Assembly: GCF_041146795.1 (NCBI RefSeq)
Contig: NC_135185.1
Coordinates: 22,278,529 to 22,342,528, forward strand
Length of the DNA stretch: 64,000 bases
Reading direction: 5' to 3'
Source of the DNA: Maylandia zebra
Lineage: Eukaryota > Chordata > Actinopteri > Cichliformes > Cichlidae
In this document: positions 32,337 to 44,340 of the stretch, one piece after another
Layout: each line of letters begins with the position of its first letter
How positions within the stretch are numbered: position 1 is the stretch's first letter
The notes under the pieces: model-generated
Databases searched by the model: none
Seen by the model: only the letters and a program-made list of their open reading frames with translations
Told to the model about the DNA's origin: nothing
Made by a program: the position numbers and the translations under genes

Positions 32337-32420
<84 letters not shown>
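31943..32420. repeat. (TA)n/(CA)n microsatellite, right part, with 22-bp higher-order unit
   Basis: A TA/CA mixture continues from the left part. Between about 32177 and 32340 it is organised as some seven copies of a 22-bp unit beginning ACACACATACAC and completed by AT repeats; successive units start at 32177 and 32199. Confidence 0.95.
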
Positions 32421-32430
<10 letters not shown>

Positions 32431-32496
32431 GTATATTTGAAAATCCAAAAATGAATGACTCGAGACAATATAAGTTCAGATGACACCATTCAGGAG

Positions 32497-32502
32497 TTTA
32501 TT
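32497..32502 (-). terminator. Probable isyna1 poly-A signal (AATAAA)
   Basis: TTTATT on the plus strand, about 455 bp past the isyna1 stop codon on the minus strand, giving a 3' UTR of about 470 nt. Confidence 0.65.
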
Positions 32503-32955
32503 GTATATAAACAGTTCAAGACACTACAAAAAAGTAGTGATAGACTGCACTGTTGTACAAAAACAGTAAGGTAGAAAGATGGTCCAGTGTAATGTTAATT
32601 TAAATAACAAATACAGCAGGTACTACATCCGTTTTTCACAGGAACAGCTGTTTCACAGATAAAAGATAGTGTACAATGTGCAAACTTTGAAAACTACTGT
32701 GATTTAAACACAAGCAGTTAGAAAATTTACTCAAGTTTACAATTGTAAAGTTAATACTTTAAAATATGTAAACAAACTAACAAACCATCTTGCCTTTTCA
32801 GGGCCCATATAAGTGCTGTACGTGGGCTTTATAAAGCATACTGAAACTCAGTAAATCTAGTTAACTGGGCCAAATTGATGTCGCAACAACAGCTTAGTCA
32901 ATGAGGGAACTTGTTCTTTTGATTCAAAGTTCAGTTTGGTTCTGCAGTGTCTCAG

Positions 32956-35732
32956 TTATAATGCACATGCTGTGTGGTCCATGTGTGCATATACGCCATT
33001 TGTTAGAGGAATGTGATTTCCGTTGACTACGGGAACTTTCTTCAAAGAAGCCACATCATTGTTGACACAGGTTTCATGTGGGGGCAGGAAGTTTCTCTGC
33101 AGCTTGTGCTCCAGCAGCATGTGGTTCTGAGGAGGAAGACCAAGGCACGCCCTGAAAAGAAAGGAGATAGATACTGTAACTAAAACTGAGGAATATCAAT
33201 CGCCTCAATCCTGAAAATCCCTCTGTTGAATCAACATGCAGCCTTTTAGACACAGAAAATCAAACAGATCAACTCACCTCATGATGTTCTCAATGGAGGC
33301 CCTCTGGCGGAAAAAGGCATTGACAACTGGAGTTCCTGATGGGACAAGAGGAGCCTTGCATAGGAAGGAGAGCAGTGATAAGACGCTGTGGAAAGACTGG
33401 AAGTTCTCTTCACCCTGGGGCTTTACAGTCACACGCTGGCAAAGCTCTGTCAGCATCACCAGGTCCAGGATGATTGGGCTGGCAAGTAGAGAGTCCTGTT
33501 AGAGAGGAAGCAAGAAGTGAGTGAGCACTGTGTACTAGAATTAGAAGGTATACATATGTATAGAAGACAAACACCATTCTTTTTAATGACTGGACCAAAA
33601 TATATGCACAACTTTGAACAATAAGCTAAATAATCATAATCAAAACCAAAATAATTTAAATTATTATTATTTTTTATCATAAATAATTAGTCATAGTAAC
33701 ACATCTACAGAAGATTGGTGCCGTTTCTAAAATTGTCTGTCAATGTGGCTTTTTTTGTACCAGTAGAGGGAGCCAAAGTTCTGCATTAAAATATACTTAA
33801 TTACATTTTGTTGCTATAAATTCTTAATAACAAGTAAAAATGAACCCAAATGGACTGAATTAGTGGGAAATATTATGCTCATGAACATAAACAAAATCAA
33901 TGTGATGTTTTTATGTAGGGGGGTGAGGAGCTTCATCTGTTGAACAATTCAGATTTGGTGGAACCTCTTTGTTTCCGATGCTGTCAACAGAAACAGACTG
34001 ACCTCACAGGTATTGTGCAGCGCAATAGTGTTGATCCCTCCCATCATTATTTCAGAAGTGTATTCATCCATGGCACGCTTGCTGTCTCCCACATATGGGA
34101 CATATTTGATAACCACCTGAAAGAAAATAGAGACAGTCTGTCAGCTGATGTCTGTAAATACTGACACGGAGCTTGTCATCTGTCTGTGTTTGCGTCGTTC
34201 TCACTTACACAGTGGTCAGGTTTCTCTCCTGGCTCGTACAGTATGGGGTTGGACTGGACCATGTCGTCAACCACATTGCTCTTAGAGATCTCTTTGGAGC
34301 GGAACTGCTGTGGAGCCGACAGGTTTTTCCCATCGTTGTTGCCAAGGTGATTGTAGCTGACAATGGATGTTGGCTGTCAAAAGCAGAGAAACTTATTAAG
34401 TTGTTGTTTATAAGATAAAGTTACACTTTAATTGTATATACCTATAATATAACAGATGCTAATTCTCTTTGGAGAATTCAGACAAGTGGCTCAGTCTCAT
34501 TAATCCTCACCTTGATCCCTGCACTGACCAGGAAGTCCACAAACACTGACTTGATCTTAGTCTGACCAGACTTGAAGTCATCACCGCCGATGAACACGCC
34601 TCTCTGCATGGCCAGCTCTACTGCTCCTGGGACAAAAGTATTCTGTGGGGAGCCATTGATGTAGGCGCAGCCCTCCAGTATACTGGCCACTGCAAACAGA
34701 GTGGAGGGGGAGACCTCTGCAGCTCCGGCCTGATGGATGAAGGGAAAACAAAGACACGATAGCTGTTACTGAGCATGTCATCATATTACGCTTAGTAGGA
34801 ACGCTTGACTACAGTTCCCCTGAGACTCTTTACATCACGTCGGTAAAACATCTCTCTTGTTGACTTCATGACTATCTTAAATTGAGCTATTTGCTGAGGA
34901 TCAGAAGTCTGTGAAATAGACTCTTATCATTGCTGACAGCAGTACAAGCATGCTCAAGGAAGATGATAAAATAAGAACTTGGCCAAGAGGGGCGAATCAT
35001 AATTTTCTTTCCCCTGATCTGATATAAAAGGAATTGCTGTCTATTTCAGACTCATTAAGACATTTCATTTACAAATCCAAAGTGTGTTAGAAGGGCTAAT
35101 CTTTTCATCCTCTAAGCTTCATTAATCAGTAAATGTAATGAAGGATTACTGTTTGGTCCTAAGCATTAGAAAGAAATTAAAGTTGAGTGGGTGATTGATG
35201 ATAACCACTGACCACCAACACAGTTTAAGTTGGCTCATTATTGTGATTTGCACTCAAACTTGATTCTGGATTTATTCTTATGGCCATTGATCTCACCTGG
35301 ATTGCAGCCAGCAGGTTCTTGGCAGAGTCGTTGACTCCTGGGATGATATCACAGAAGCGCTCGGTGTTGGCGGTCCACAAAACAATGACTTTGTCCACAC
35401 CACTGGCCTGACGGAAGTCTCTTATGTCAGCTGTAATTCGCTCCATCTGGAAGATCGTGTACTCTTTGAGACAAATTGCAAGAGGAAAAAAAGTAGACAG
35501 ATGAATAAAAAGGGGAGTGAGAGACTTTTATTACCTGCTCCGCCATGGTGCCAGTGAGGACATTGTCTGCGCGACTCTCCTGATTTGCAGCAATGAACTC
35601 TGGAATGTAGATTGATGGTCTGGGTTTCAGGCAGCTCATGTGTGGTTGCAGCTGCTCTTGTAAAGACCAGTCAAGCACCTGAGCTCGCTCCATTGCACTG
35701 CCCAGATCCAATGAAGAGATATCCCAACCTAA

Positions 35733-35778
<46 letters not shown>

Positions 35779-37277
35779 GAGAAAAAAATTATTTTTCAGA
35801 ACTAAACAGGAAGGCTCACCTCTTTCAGCAATCCATTTGATCCTAAACTAGATTCTAGCATCTCTATGAAAGTGCTGGCTGTGCATGTGCTTCCTATAAC
35901 ATCATATGCACAAGGCTGTAAGTAATCCTGTTAAATAATCATAATAAATATTGACCAAAATAACTGTAATAATTTACAGAAGATCAGTGCAGTAACTTTT
36001 AGTTAAAACCTTCACCTTATGGACTCCCTATCCCTTTCATATGTTCTGGGATCAGTTTTCACAGCTGTCAACACTCCCATACTTGTCTGAACTTTCTCTC
36101 ACACCCACACACCCCAGTCTTGAGTGTGTACACCCTGAGACGACTGTGTGGAATTGTTCTTACCATCAAACACAATGTCGTTAGGGTGCACCATGGGCAG
36201 GAGGTCCCGGAAGGGCACGTTAACCTCGCCCTCAAGCCCTGATCCCAGACAAACAGTAGAGGACTGCAGGAGGGAGCCGAAATAGTTCGCTTTCTGAGGG
36301 CAGAGAAAGCAAAAAGAATGTGATTTTAATCTCTGTATCGAATGTAATTCCCTATTTTTAATGGTAATTATAAATATATTAAGCAGTAATAACCAGAAAT
36401 AGAAGGAACCAGCTCATAAATATTACTACAGATGTCCTTATAAGGGAAAATCCCTAAGTAAGTTAAGCCTTTAACCCTCCATTGAACATGTCAGTATAAT
36501 CAGCTTATTATGAGGCTGTACTTCTGCAGCAGGGGACATACAGCACACTGTGTTTCTACAGCAGGACAAGAAGACTTGCTATTCATTCTGCAGTGGTAAT
36601 TTTCACATCTCATTATAGCGTGCTGGTGGAATTCATTCACTCTCTTAAGTATTTGTATTTCTTTTATGTTATTAAATTGACCATACTTAGCATATGTCAT
36701 ATTCAATGAAATCGATTATTTGTGCAGCATGCGATCTATTTTAATGCAATAACTCACACAAAGTTGATTGGGAGGAGTTATTGTGCAGCAGGAACATCAT
36801 TACATTTTCTATTTGGTAGGTTTTTACTAATGTGTGGCTTCTTCATTTCAAATAGTAATACCATAAAAAAAGTCTATGCAAATCCTTCCGGAGCATACAC
36901 ATATGTGCGTATTTGTGACACCCGTCTCACCTTTACTCCGTTTTTAGTCTTCCAGGTAAGACCCAGTTTGTTGGCCAGTACGGCCGCTGTGACTGTGGTC
37001 CCGTTATTGCCTCCCCAGCCCACCAGCATCACTCCCAGCCGAGGCACACGGCGCTCGGTGCGGATCGTCATCTCAGTGGTGCGGGGGGTCACCTGTGACG
37101 GACAGAGCGCGGGTTAGCTGGGGGCTAAACGCGCACACATAACTATAAATGTAAATCACTTACCGTGACTTTGTTCCCATCTCTGTGCACCGACGAGGTC
37201 TGGTAAGAGTACTGAGCCTCAATGTGAGAGTCAGTGTACTTCACATTAGGGCTGTTGACCTGAACGTTCACGGACAT
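32956..37277 (-). CDS. isyna1: Inositol-3-phosphate synthase 1 (MIPS), 553 aa
   Basis: Cytosolic NAD-dependent enzyme converting glucose 6-phosphate to 1D-myo-inositol 3-phosphate, the first committed step of inositol synthesis; in fish also a source of the osmolyte myo-inositol. Ten coding exons on the minus strand: 37164-37277, 36931-37092, 36164-36293, 35535-35728, 35297-35446, 34511-34729, 34209-34373, 34003-34116, 33278-33495, 32956-33151, totalling 1662 bp. Motifs: NAD-binding GWGGNNGTT (63-71), [21 protein letters not shown] (275-285), the active-site loop [12 protein letters not shown] (297-308) and [14 protein letters not shown] (329-342). Human ISYNA1 is 558 aa. The first coding exon has an acceptor (TTTCTTTCAG) 11 nt before the ATG, so a non-coding exon precedes it; a good donor (AAAG|GTGAGG) at 37615 and a TATA box at 37827-37834 place that exon at about 37615-37797. 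Exon 8 uses donor GAG|GTCAGT. Confidence 0.97.
35731..35774. repeat. Poly-A (poly-T in the transcript) tract beside an isyna1 acceptor
   Basis: About 40 A residues on the plus strand form a very long U tract right before the acceptor of isyna1 exon 4. Confidence 0.9.
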
Positions 37278-37614
37278 GGCTGCAGAGTCTGAAAGAAAGA
37301 GGAGGAACAATTACATCATCTCCACACGGAAATTAACCTAGCGGAAAAAGCTGCCTTTCACTAACACATCACATTTAATCGACGATAATGGCACACGTGC
37401 GGAAAACAACAATTGGGTGTTATTATTCTAAGCCTGAGAGCTCTAACGCTTTCTAAGAAAAGTCGTTTTTTCTCCTCTGCCCTCCGATAAACAGCTGGTA
37501 AATTTTCTACGAAAATCCTAACAAACCGGTTTTTGTGTTTGGTCGTTCGATGGTGGAGCAGTCAAATTAAGAGAAAGCGGAAAATAAGTGAACCAAACCG
37601 GTAAACTCCCTCAC

Positions 37615-37797
37615 CTTTGCACGGAATAAGTGTAAAAGTATCTAAAATGAGACTGCTTCCCGGCGTATAGCTGACAGCTCTTCGCTTCAACGACTGTAAA
37701 TTTCCGCTCTCTTTAATTTGAAAGCGTCGGTTATGGTCTTCGTCCAGTTGGTGTCAGCCACGAGCTCGAGAGGTTCCCTCGTAGGACGGCTTCAGTG
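37615..37797 (-). other. isyna1: Predicted non-coding first exon of isyna1
   Basis: The right end is inferred about 30 bp downstream of the TATA box; the left end is a donor GCAAAG|GTGAGG. It would splice to the acceptor at 37289-37290. No transcript evidence is available here. Confidence 0.55.
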
Positions 37798-37826
37798 CCA
37801 CAAGCCAATCCGAGCGCTCGGTCGCA

Positions 37827-37834
37827 CTTTTATA
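37827..37834 (-). promoter_or_regulatory. isyna1 TATA box (TATAAAAG)
   Basis: The minus strand reads GCTATAAAAGTGCGACC. It lies about 550 bp upstream of the isyna1 ATG, just ahead of the predicted non-coding first exon. Confidence 0.65.
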
Positions 37835-38010
37835 GCTGATGCTGAGGGAGACGTCCGAGGACATCAGCAAATGGCCGGGCTTGTTTCCACTCACGTTTCT
37901 TCACATGAGGTGAAAAATTTCCATTCCGGAGAGTTCTCGGTGAAACCACAAAGGAGGATTTGCTGGCTTTTAGATGTTTCTAGATTTTCCTGCAACTTCC
38001 CCTGCAGCGT

Positions 38011-38027
38011 CTAAGTATTTTTCCATA
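38011..38027 (-). promoter_or_regulatory. Candidate osmolality/salinity-responsive element (OSRE1-like)
   Basis: The minus strand reads TATGGAAAAATACTTAG. It fits at all 17 positions the OSRE1 consensus DDKGGAAWWDWWYDNRB, which I recall from work on tilapia inositol-synthesis genes. It is about 180 bp upstream of the isyna1 TATA box. Function is inferred from sequence and position only. Confidence 0.5.
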
Positions 38028-39872
38028 ACATGTAGTGGAATAAAACAAAGAATGATATTGTATCGTATTAAAAAAAATCGTACCAGGATTCGTTACCCCC
38101 TTCAGACTTTGTGTATTCTAGAGCGGACATAGGAGGGGGAGGAGCCACAGCTTGGTTCACTCTATTGTGTTCTGCAAAGGACAGGGCTCCTCTCTGAAAT
38201 GAAATGCTTTCATTCTTACATAAGCTGCTTGTTATCGAAATGTATTTGTTAAAACAAACCTCTTAGACTTTAAAAAGCAAAAACACTAAAAAAAAAAAAA
38301 AAAAAAAGATCCCCTGGGGAAAAGCTGAGTTCTTTAAAATGAAGTTTACATTGTGCAGAGCCAAATAAAGGAACAAAAGCAACAGCAAAGAAGCAAAGAC
38401 TGGATAACTTGGACTCTCTCGGACCCTTACGTGTATAGAGCAAAGAACCACTGACTCCTGTCCATAATGCAAAAAAACCAAAAGTATTGGTGCACAACAG
38501 CAACCAAGTTTTGACATGTTAGTTAGAATCTGAAGCACATTTCTCAATGCAAACATTTCCGGCCTGACCCGGTCTTTCCAGTGCATTACAGTCTGCCTAT
38601 TATACACACATCTCCTCAGTGTTGAGCACTTTCAGTATATTAAGTTTGCTTTCCAGTGCAAAATGCCAATTGACTGTATGTCAAAGCATCTGCAAGGCCA
38701 ATCTACTAGTCCCTAGGGCGCCTCCTTTACATTATGCTAGATGCTTATATCCACAATGCGCCGGTAACGTTTAAGTCATGGTTCTGTCTCGTATACTGTG
38801 TTCTGTCTTGTGTATTTACTCAGTCATTTTACATTCCACTGATTTAAAACAGGCACCTTTTTTGAGAGGTTTTAATGGTGGAGGGGCAAATATATTGTTG
38901 GGAAATTTAGAAGATGTACTTCCTGACCTTGCTCCTCGTTATTTGATGAAACTGCCTGCAAGCCTGTTGACTTTGCAGAGTGCAAGGCCTGAGAGATGAA
39001 GTTCTGATTCATGAGTAGTTTGCGTTGTTGTAAAGAACGGAAACATTGTTACTGTCACTTACGTGTTGAAAATATGCACTTATGTTGTTATATATGTATG
39101 ATTCTATCTAGACCAGGGGTGTGCAGTTTTCCCACGGGGCCACAGGAAACTGGGACTGTTATAAAGAGCGGTGCTAATAAGCTGAACTCAGTTCTGCTAA
39201 TGGTACTGGAGCAGATGTTACAACTACCCAATGAAGGTCTTCTATGTTCCTCTGTTCTTTGTTTTTTTCTTACAGGTGCACCAGTTGACGATACATCGTG
39301 CTTTTCTATTTGTGCTCTATTCTTTTATTATGCTTTCTCCTATTTTCTCCATCTTCTTTTTTTCCCCTGCCTGTAAGCTTAGATGTTGTCATACTAAACA
39401 TATAATGTTATTACCTGAAATAACACTAATAGAAATTGATAAATAAACAGGTAAAAGAAACACACAAGCAAGAGGAGGCTATAGAGAATTTATAGAGCTC
39501 ATCTTGGAAAAGCAAAATATGTTGGCACAACATTGCATTCAGATCATAATTCTGATTGCAAAAGCTGCAAGACAAGACAGGTTTAAAAGTAAAAAAAAGA
39601 AGAAAAAAAAAACAATTATGCAATCTAAAAGTTACATGGGCATAGTAAAAACACCAACTTTTTTTTTAATCACTATTTAATATTTCATGCATTTAAGTCA
39701 GGTTTAATGTCTGTGGTGGAAATACAAAGGACAATGGACAGGTTATCTTTACTGAGAGAGGATCTGGATTTCTTAAACTTTATCCAGGCAAATGCTGTTT
39801 CACATATGAAGATAAAAAGAAAAGAAAGGTCCTCATGTGGAAAATCTAGCAGTAATACTGAAATGAAGAACT

Positions 39873-40165
39873 CTACCAGTAGTGAATCAGTTTGTGATTC
39901 AGTGCTCTTGCCCTGATTAAGCTAACCATTTTAGTTACATCATCAACAACAAAGTTAATTTTTAGCACTGACTTACACAACACCTGGTGTGTAATGCAAT
40001 GGAAAAATACCAATGTCGCTTCTGTGTTCATTTCAGTCTTTTTAACTTGCATCCGTTTCAAAAGAAAGTTGGAAAACCTATCCAAGCATGCAGTTGTCCT
40101 TGTGAACAAGTCACTCGATGTCACAGTCCCTTTCACTAAGTGCATTGCTGCCAGCATCATTGTAA
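39873..40165 (-). pseudogene. Decayed transposase-derived fragment (ZBED5/GTF2IRD2-type hAT)
   Basis: The minus strand encodes FFHCITHQVLCKSVLKINFV followed by DDVTKMVSLIRARALNHKL. This resembles the C-I-x-H-x-x-x-L-C-x-K and V-x-F-I-R-x-R-x-L-N-H blocks of ZBED5/GTF2IRD2-type hAT-derived proteins. The frame ends where the family continues, and only fragments surround it. It is most likely a dead transposon remnant. Confidence 0.5.
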
Positions 40166-40638
40166 TCTACCATGTAAACAGATGAGCAACTGGGCAGTGT
40201 TGCGGATATCGCAGCTCTCAAGGACAAAAAGTTATATTTGTCTGCTTTGTTTTTCAGATAAAACTCCAGATTTCCTGCAGTGTTTGATCCATCTTGTTAA
40301 AGTTTGCCTGGAGAGGAGTACATTGTCAAATGCTTCTTTGAATCCATCAAACAGTCTTTGATAGACTTCTGTTCAGAGAATAGCTTACTGTTCTTTTTGT
40401 GATTTTTGTGGAAATCACAAAGCTGGTCTTGGCTGCTCCATTTCTGGATGTGTACTTGATAAAACTTGATAAAAAGTCCTTGTTGTCTTTGCAGTTTTGC
40501 AAGAAAAGCCAATGATGCTACTGCTCTGCATCAGTCAAGTTCTTGTATTTCTATGCATGTGTAGTCTCATTAAAGACGATTCAAATTGTAATCGTTAAAC
40601 AAAGCAACTTGTTTTCCATAAAATAAGTACATGACTTT

Positions 40639-40935
40639 GGTAAATGGCCTGTATTTGTATAGTGCTTTATTTGGTTCTAAGGACCCCAAAGCGCTTTACA
40701 CTATACACAGTCATCCACCCACTGGTGAATGGGTAGTCACAGCCGCCCTGGGGCGCACTGACAGAGGCGAGGCTGCCGGACACTGCAGCCACTGGGCCCT
40801 CTGACCACCACCAGTAGGCAACGGGTGAAGTGTCTTGCCCAAGGACACAACGACCGAGACTGTCCAAGCCGGGGCTCGAACCGGCAACCTTCTGATTACA
40901 AGGCGAACTCCCAACTCTTGAGCCACGATCGCCCC
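40639..40935 (-). mobile_element. tRNA-derived SINE (fuller copy)
   Basis: Read on the minus strand it begins GGGGCGATCGTGGCTCAAGA (A-box region) with B-box-like GGTTCGAGCCCC, then GTCCTTGGGCAAGACACTTC, and ends AGGCCATTTACC. The tail matches the fragment at 12411-12515. The tRNA-like head is a SINE promoter; the cloverleaf is not intact enough for a tRNA gene. Confidence 0.8.
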
Positions 40936-41787
40936 ATGCGCGATGGGACAAACTGCATGATGTGTACTTATAGTCTGAATCCTAATTTCCTGTTGGGCTT
41001 TTGCAGATCTGTGACAATCATGATGACAATATGGTCAGTGACCATCTGGCAACTTCTGGCCTAATGGGCAAAAATGCATATTCCCTGACCAGTTACAACT
41101 GGTTGTTGCAGGTTGATTCCAATCGCTGGGAAAATGATTGCTAAAGTGCCGTTCACACAGATCTACAGACCACTCAGTTACCCCCTGGGAACCACCTATC
41201 AACAGGGAAAAAATGGTGCATTCCCCAATCAAACTCTTTGCCATTGGTTTGGCGTAACTTGAATGGATGTGGAAGACCTGTCTACAAACACTGGCGAGCT
41301 ATTCTCTGAGCTGTGGTGAAACTCATAAAAGTGCGATTAAAAACTAGCAATGGAGACTGTTTGCCTTCAAAGTAAAGATTCTGCCCTAAAACACACTAGT
41401 TAGTTTGAAGGCAAACCTCTTCCATTTCTGGTTTAAGTTGAGCTTTTTCAAGTTGTACTCTTCAGCTAGTAGCTTGAGATTAACCTCAGCAGAGGTTTTT
41501 GAGCTTGTGGCAGCTTAGGTGAAGCAAATGGTGTGAGTTTTTTATAGCATAAGCTTAGATAAATATGTATGTATAGATAAATAAATATGTCCATTCTCCT
41601 GACCTGTGAATTGTCATTGTGTAAACAGCGGCTAAAGAATTTAGCTCCTACGAAGCTACAAATTAACAGGATAAAAACTGAAAAGTGTTTGTGAAGACAC
41701 ACAACAGACCATGACTGACAGTTGGTCTCTAACTGATTTTCATTGATTGTTGCTATATGCCAATTTTTTGCACATATGATGAGTGTG

Positions 41788-41849
<62 letters not shown>
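41788..41849. repeat. (GAAA)n microsatellite
   Basis: About 15 copies of a GAAA tetranucleotide. Confidence 0.95.
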
Positions 41850-42100
41850 GAGTGGTAACTTGGCAGTGAAGGCTTGAGGAGAAAAACAAATCTGCCTCAG
41901 GGGTTTTCATAGAGTTGTTATGGCCTGTACTGATGCTAATTAGTGAAGACAAAGACAAAGATGCTATTAAAATCTTGAGATCCTCCTACTTTAAACGTTC
42001 CTTGGCTCTTCCAGGAATGGTTCAATTACTTTCCCAACAACTCATTAGTTAGTATAGCTGGTGATTTCAGTTGTGTTGATTTCTAATCTCCATCATATCG

Positions 42101-42808
42101 AGAGGCCTGTACTATGAAGCAGGATTTCATCTTATCTTGGTAACTTGAGAGTTAAACCTGGATTTTCTGTTCTATGAAACTAGTTCATTTGTCTGGGTAT
42201 CACCTATCATTCTCATCTCTAGATTAGAGGTTAACAGGTACAAAATCTTGCCTTTCCAGTTCTCAGAAAAATAGCTTCACAATTCCTGGAAGATACCGCA
42301 GGCTTCTATGTGCAGAGAGTATGACAGGGCTAAAGTTCTTAATAGCCTTTCAAGTAGTTCTCCTTCCCTGATATAAAGTTTCTTAGATGAAATTTTATTC
42401 CTTGATTGATTCTTTGAGCACAAATAGATTTCCATGTAGACTAAGCCTGCATTTCAAATCTGCTTTTATTTTTATTCTTTACTTGCTCTCAAACTGATAG
42501 ACATCACTTGGGAGGCAGCAAAAAGAATAGGTGTTGTCCAGTCTTACTGACCAAAGCATGCAAAGCACTAACATATTGATACAACACCTTTAATAGAAAA
42601 CTATTTAAGAGAGCTCTCTTATACTCATACTGATCTCTGAAAAATAACTGAATAATTCCTGGAAGACCATACAAATGTTGAGAGCGCCTGAAGGGCTTTT
42701 ACAGGTCTAAACCTATGCTGACTAATTGGTTTTCTGTAAATAGCTTTTCTATACACAGGAATGGTGAAAGAGTGGAGGATCAGTGTCTGCTTCATAGTAT
42801 AGGCCTCT
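42101..42808. mobile_element. Non-autonomous DNA transposon with ~22-bp terminal inverted repeats
   Basis: The left end AGAGGCCTGTACTATGAAG is mirrored by CTTCATAGTATAGGCCTCT at the right end, with one mismatch over about 22 bp. The 708-bp interior has no transposase frame. No clear target duplication was found, so the superfamily is left open. Confidence 0.75.
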
Positions 42809-43794
42809 GATTGGGAGGAGGTTATGTTCAGAATTTTGGCTTAATATCGGCTGAACGTGCCAGATTTTCACAAATGTTCTTTTTTATGGCATGTTTGAAG
42901 TGCAGTATAGATTCTGTGCTTGGCAAATACTTTTTATAGTTAAGCAGCTTGTTAATCCATAACTTACTAGCATCACAAATGAGGCCAAGTTGTAAAGTTA
43001 CAGCAGTGGAGGCTGTGCCAAGCGTTGTCACTGGAATGTGAGAATGGTTGGCACAATGCTTGAACGCACAACAAGAAGAACTATTCAATCAATAAAGTCA
43101 GTTTAAACTTTATCTAAAGTGATTTACACGTCTCCTTTTTGTTAGGTTATGAGACAATATTAATGTGTAAATGTATCAAGCTTTAAATTTCAGAGCTGAC
43201 TTATTAGAAACAAACAGCAGCAGTTCCAGCTCCTGGACACACAGAGCTGTCCGACAGTGGCTTAAAGCCCTAAAACACTTTAAATACGGCCTACAGTTAA
43301 ACTCATGGTTTTAAAGGCCTGAAAGGTTTGCTGCTGACTGTCCAACCAGCACTGACACAGAGAGGTGAGCAGTGAGGGAATAGGACTATGGTTGAATGTC
43401 TGGCTCAGCTCCACACCGATTGGTTCTTGCTTTCCACAGTGAAGCCAGTGAAGATTTGTCACTGGCTTGTAAAGCTGGGGGTTGGTCTTGTTGCCAGGGA
43501 GGTGCTGGAAGGATGCCAGTGTTCTTCTTTTTTTTCCAACAAACTCCAGATGTTTCTGACCACATCAATGAACATTTTACATGATAAAATAGAAGTTCAA
43601 GTTCTAAGCATCATCAGATTATTTTTAGTCAAATAAATAATCAGTAAGATTTTTTTCCTGAAAAAAAGGTAATTAAGGACAGAATTCCTGCTGCTGGCCA
43701 AAATAGACTCAGATTTATTCTCAGAACCTTATACTTATTGATATTTATTTTTATTTTCTGCAGATAACATACATGACAATAAATGTTTCTGTAA

Positions 43795-44340
43795 ATGGCA
43801 GATAATATGGAAACTACAGCAACAACGGAGGATCCCGTTGAGACAGTGCTTTCTACATGCTCTCCACAATGGAGTAAAGTTGTGAAAAATGGCAAGCCTC
43901 GTCTCAAGCTGGAGAAGGTTAATTCAGGTTCAGGAATGCATGCTGCTACCACTGGACACAATAAGAGGCCTGGACCTGTATCGATTATCGGCACTGGAGC
44001 TGTGAGTACAATCAGAACTGTGAAAACTAAATTGGTGAGCGTGTTTGCCACTAAATTTGCCCTGGATGTAGATGCAGAAACTCTTGCTCTGTATTTGAGA
44101 GAGAAACTTAAAAGAGATGTGACCTGTCAAAAAATTGCTAGTAAACGTAGCAGGTTCAGCTCTTTCAAGGTTACTGCTGAATGTAATGATGTGGGTGAAA
44201 TGTACAATCCTGAACTCTGGCCTGAAGGGGCTCTGGTCCGGCGTTTTTATGAACCTCGTAAGCCCGGTATGGTGGTGCCAAGCTCAGTGGATCCAGCAGG
44301 GGAGATAACTGCGCCTTTTGGTACCAACATATCAACATGA
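43795..44340 (+). CDS. LINE ORF1 protein, 181 aa
   Basis: First ORF of the retrotransposon, presumably an RNA-binding or nucleoprotein component. It starts MADNMETTATTEDPVETV. A basic, Gly/Ser-rich middle (about residues 30-65) precedes a segment with ALYLREKLKRDVTCQKIASK that resembles an RRM-like or PRE_C2HC-like fold; this is uncertain. No CCHC knuckle is visible. Its stop codon overlaps the ORF2 start in ATGA (44337-44340), pointing to coupled termination-reinitiation. I cannot place it in a named ORF1 family. Confidence 0.75.
   Translation: MADNMETTATTEDPVETVLSTCSPQWSKVVKNGKPRLKLEKVNSGSGMHAATTGHNKRPGPVSIIGTGAVSTIRTVKTKLVSVFATKFALDVDAETLALYLREKLKRDVTCQKIASKRSRFSSFKVTAECNDVGEMYNPELWPEGALVRRFYEPRKPGMVVPSSVDPAGEITAPFGTNIST

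Larger units (their letters stand above)
28556..32480. other. Intergenic region between isyna1 and tpgs1, repeat-rich
   Basis: About 100 bp of GC-rich sequence next to 28555 is the presumed tpgs1 promoter. From about 28700 to 29560 it is AT-rich with nothing recognised. The rest consists of a truncated LINE, TA/CA microsatellites and a hAT element, listed separately. Confidence 0.7.
37835..43655. other. Intergenic: isyna1 upstream region and old transposons
   Basis: The first few hundred bases are isyna1 upstream DNA. Listed separately are a decayed hAT/ZBED-like remnant, a tRNA-derived SINE, a GAAA microsatellite and a TIR element at 42101-42808. No host exon was recognised; the open frames at 38778-39376 and 43388-43636 match no family I know. 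Confidence 0.6.

Noticed and set aside
31760-32489. Open frames of 130-220 codons on both strands rich in Tyr, Ile, Thr, Val and Cys
   Set aside because: They are translations of TA/CA simple repeat and open in all frames for that reason; the same applies to those at 30617-30954.
37320-37600. Several GCGGAAA motifs upstream of the isyna1 coding exon as OSRE1 sites
   Set aside because: Each has C where the consensus requires G or T before GGAA, so only the site at 38011-38027 was kept.
40880-40935. A tRNA-like sequence with a B box
   Set aside because: It is the head of a SINE whose tail recurs elsewhere in the window; the cloverleaf is not intact.
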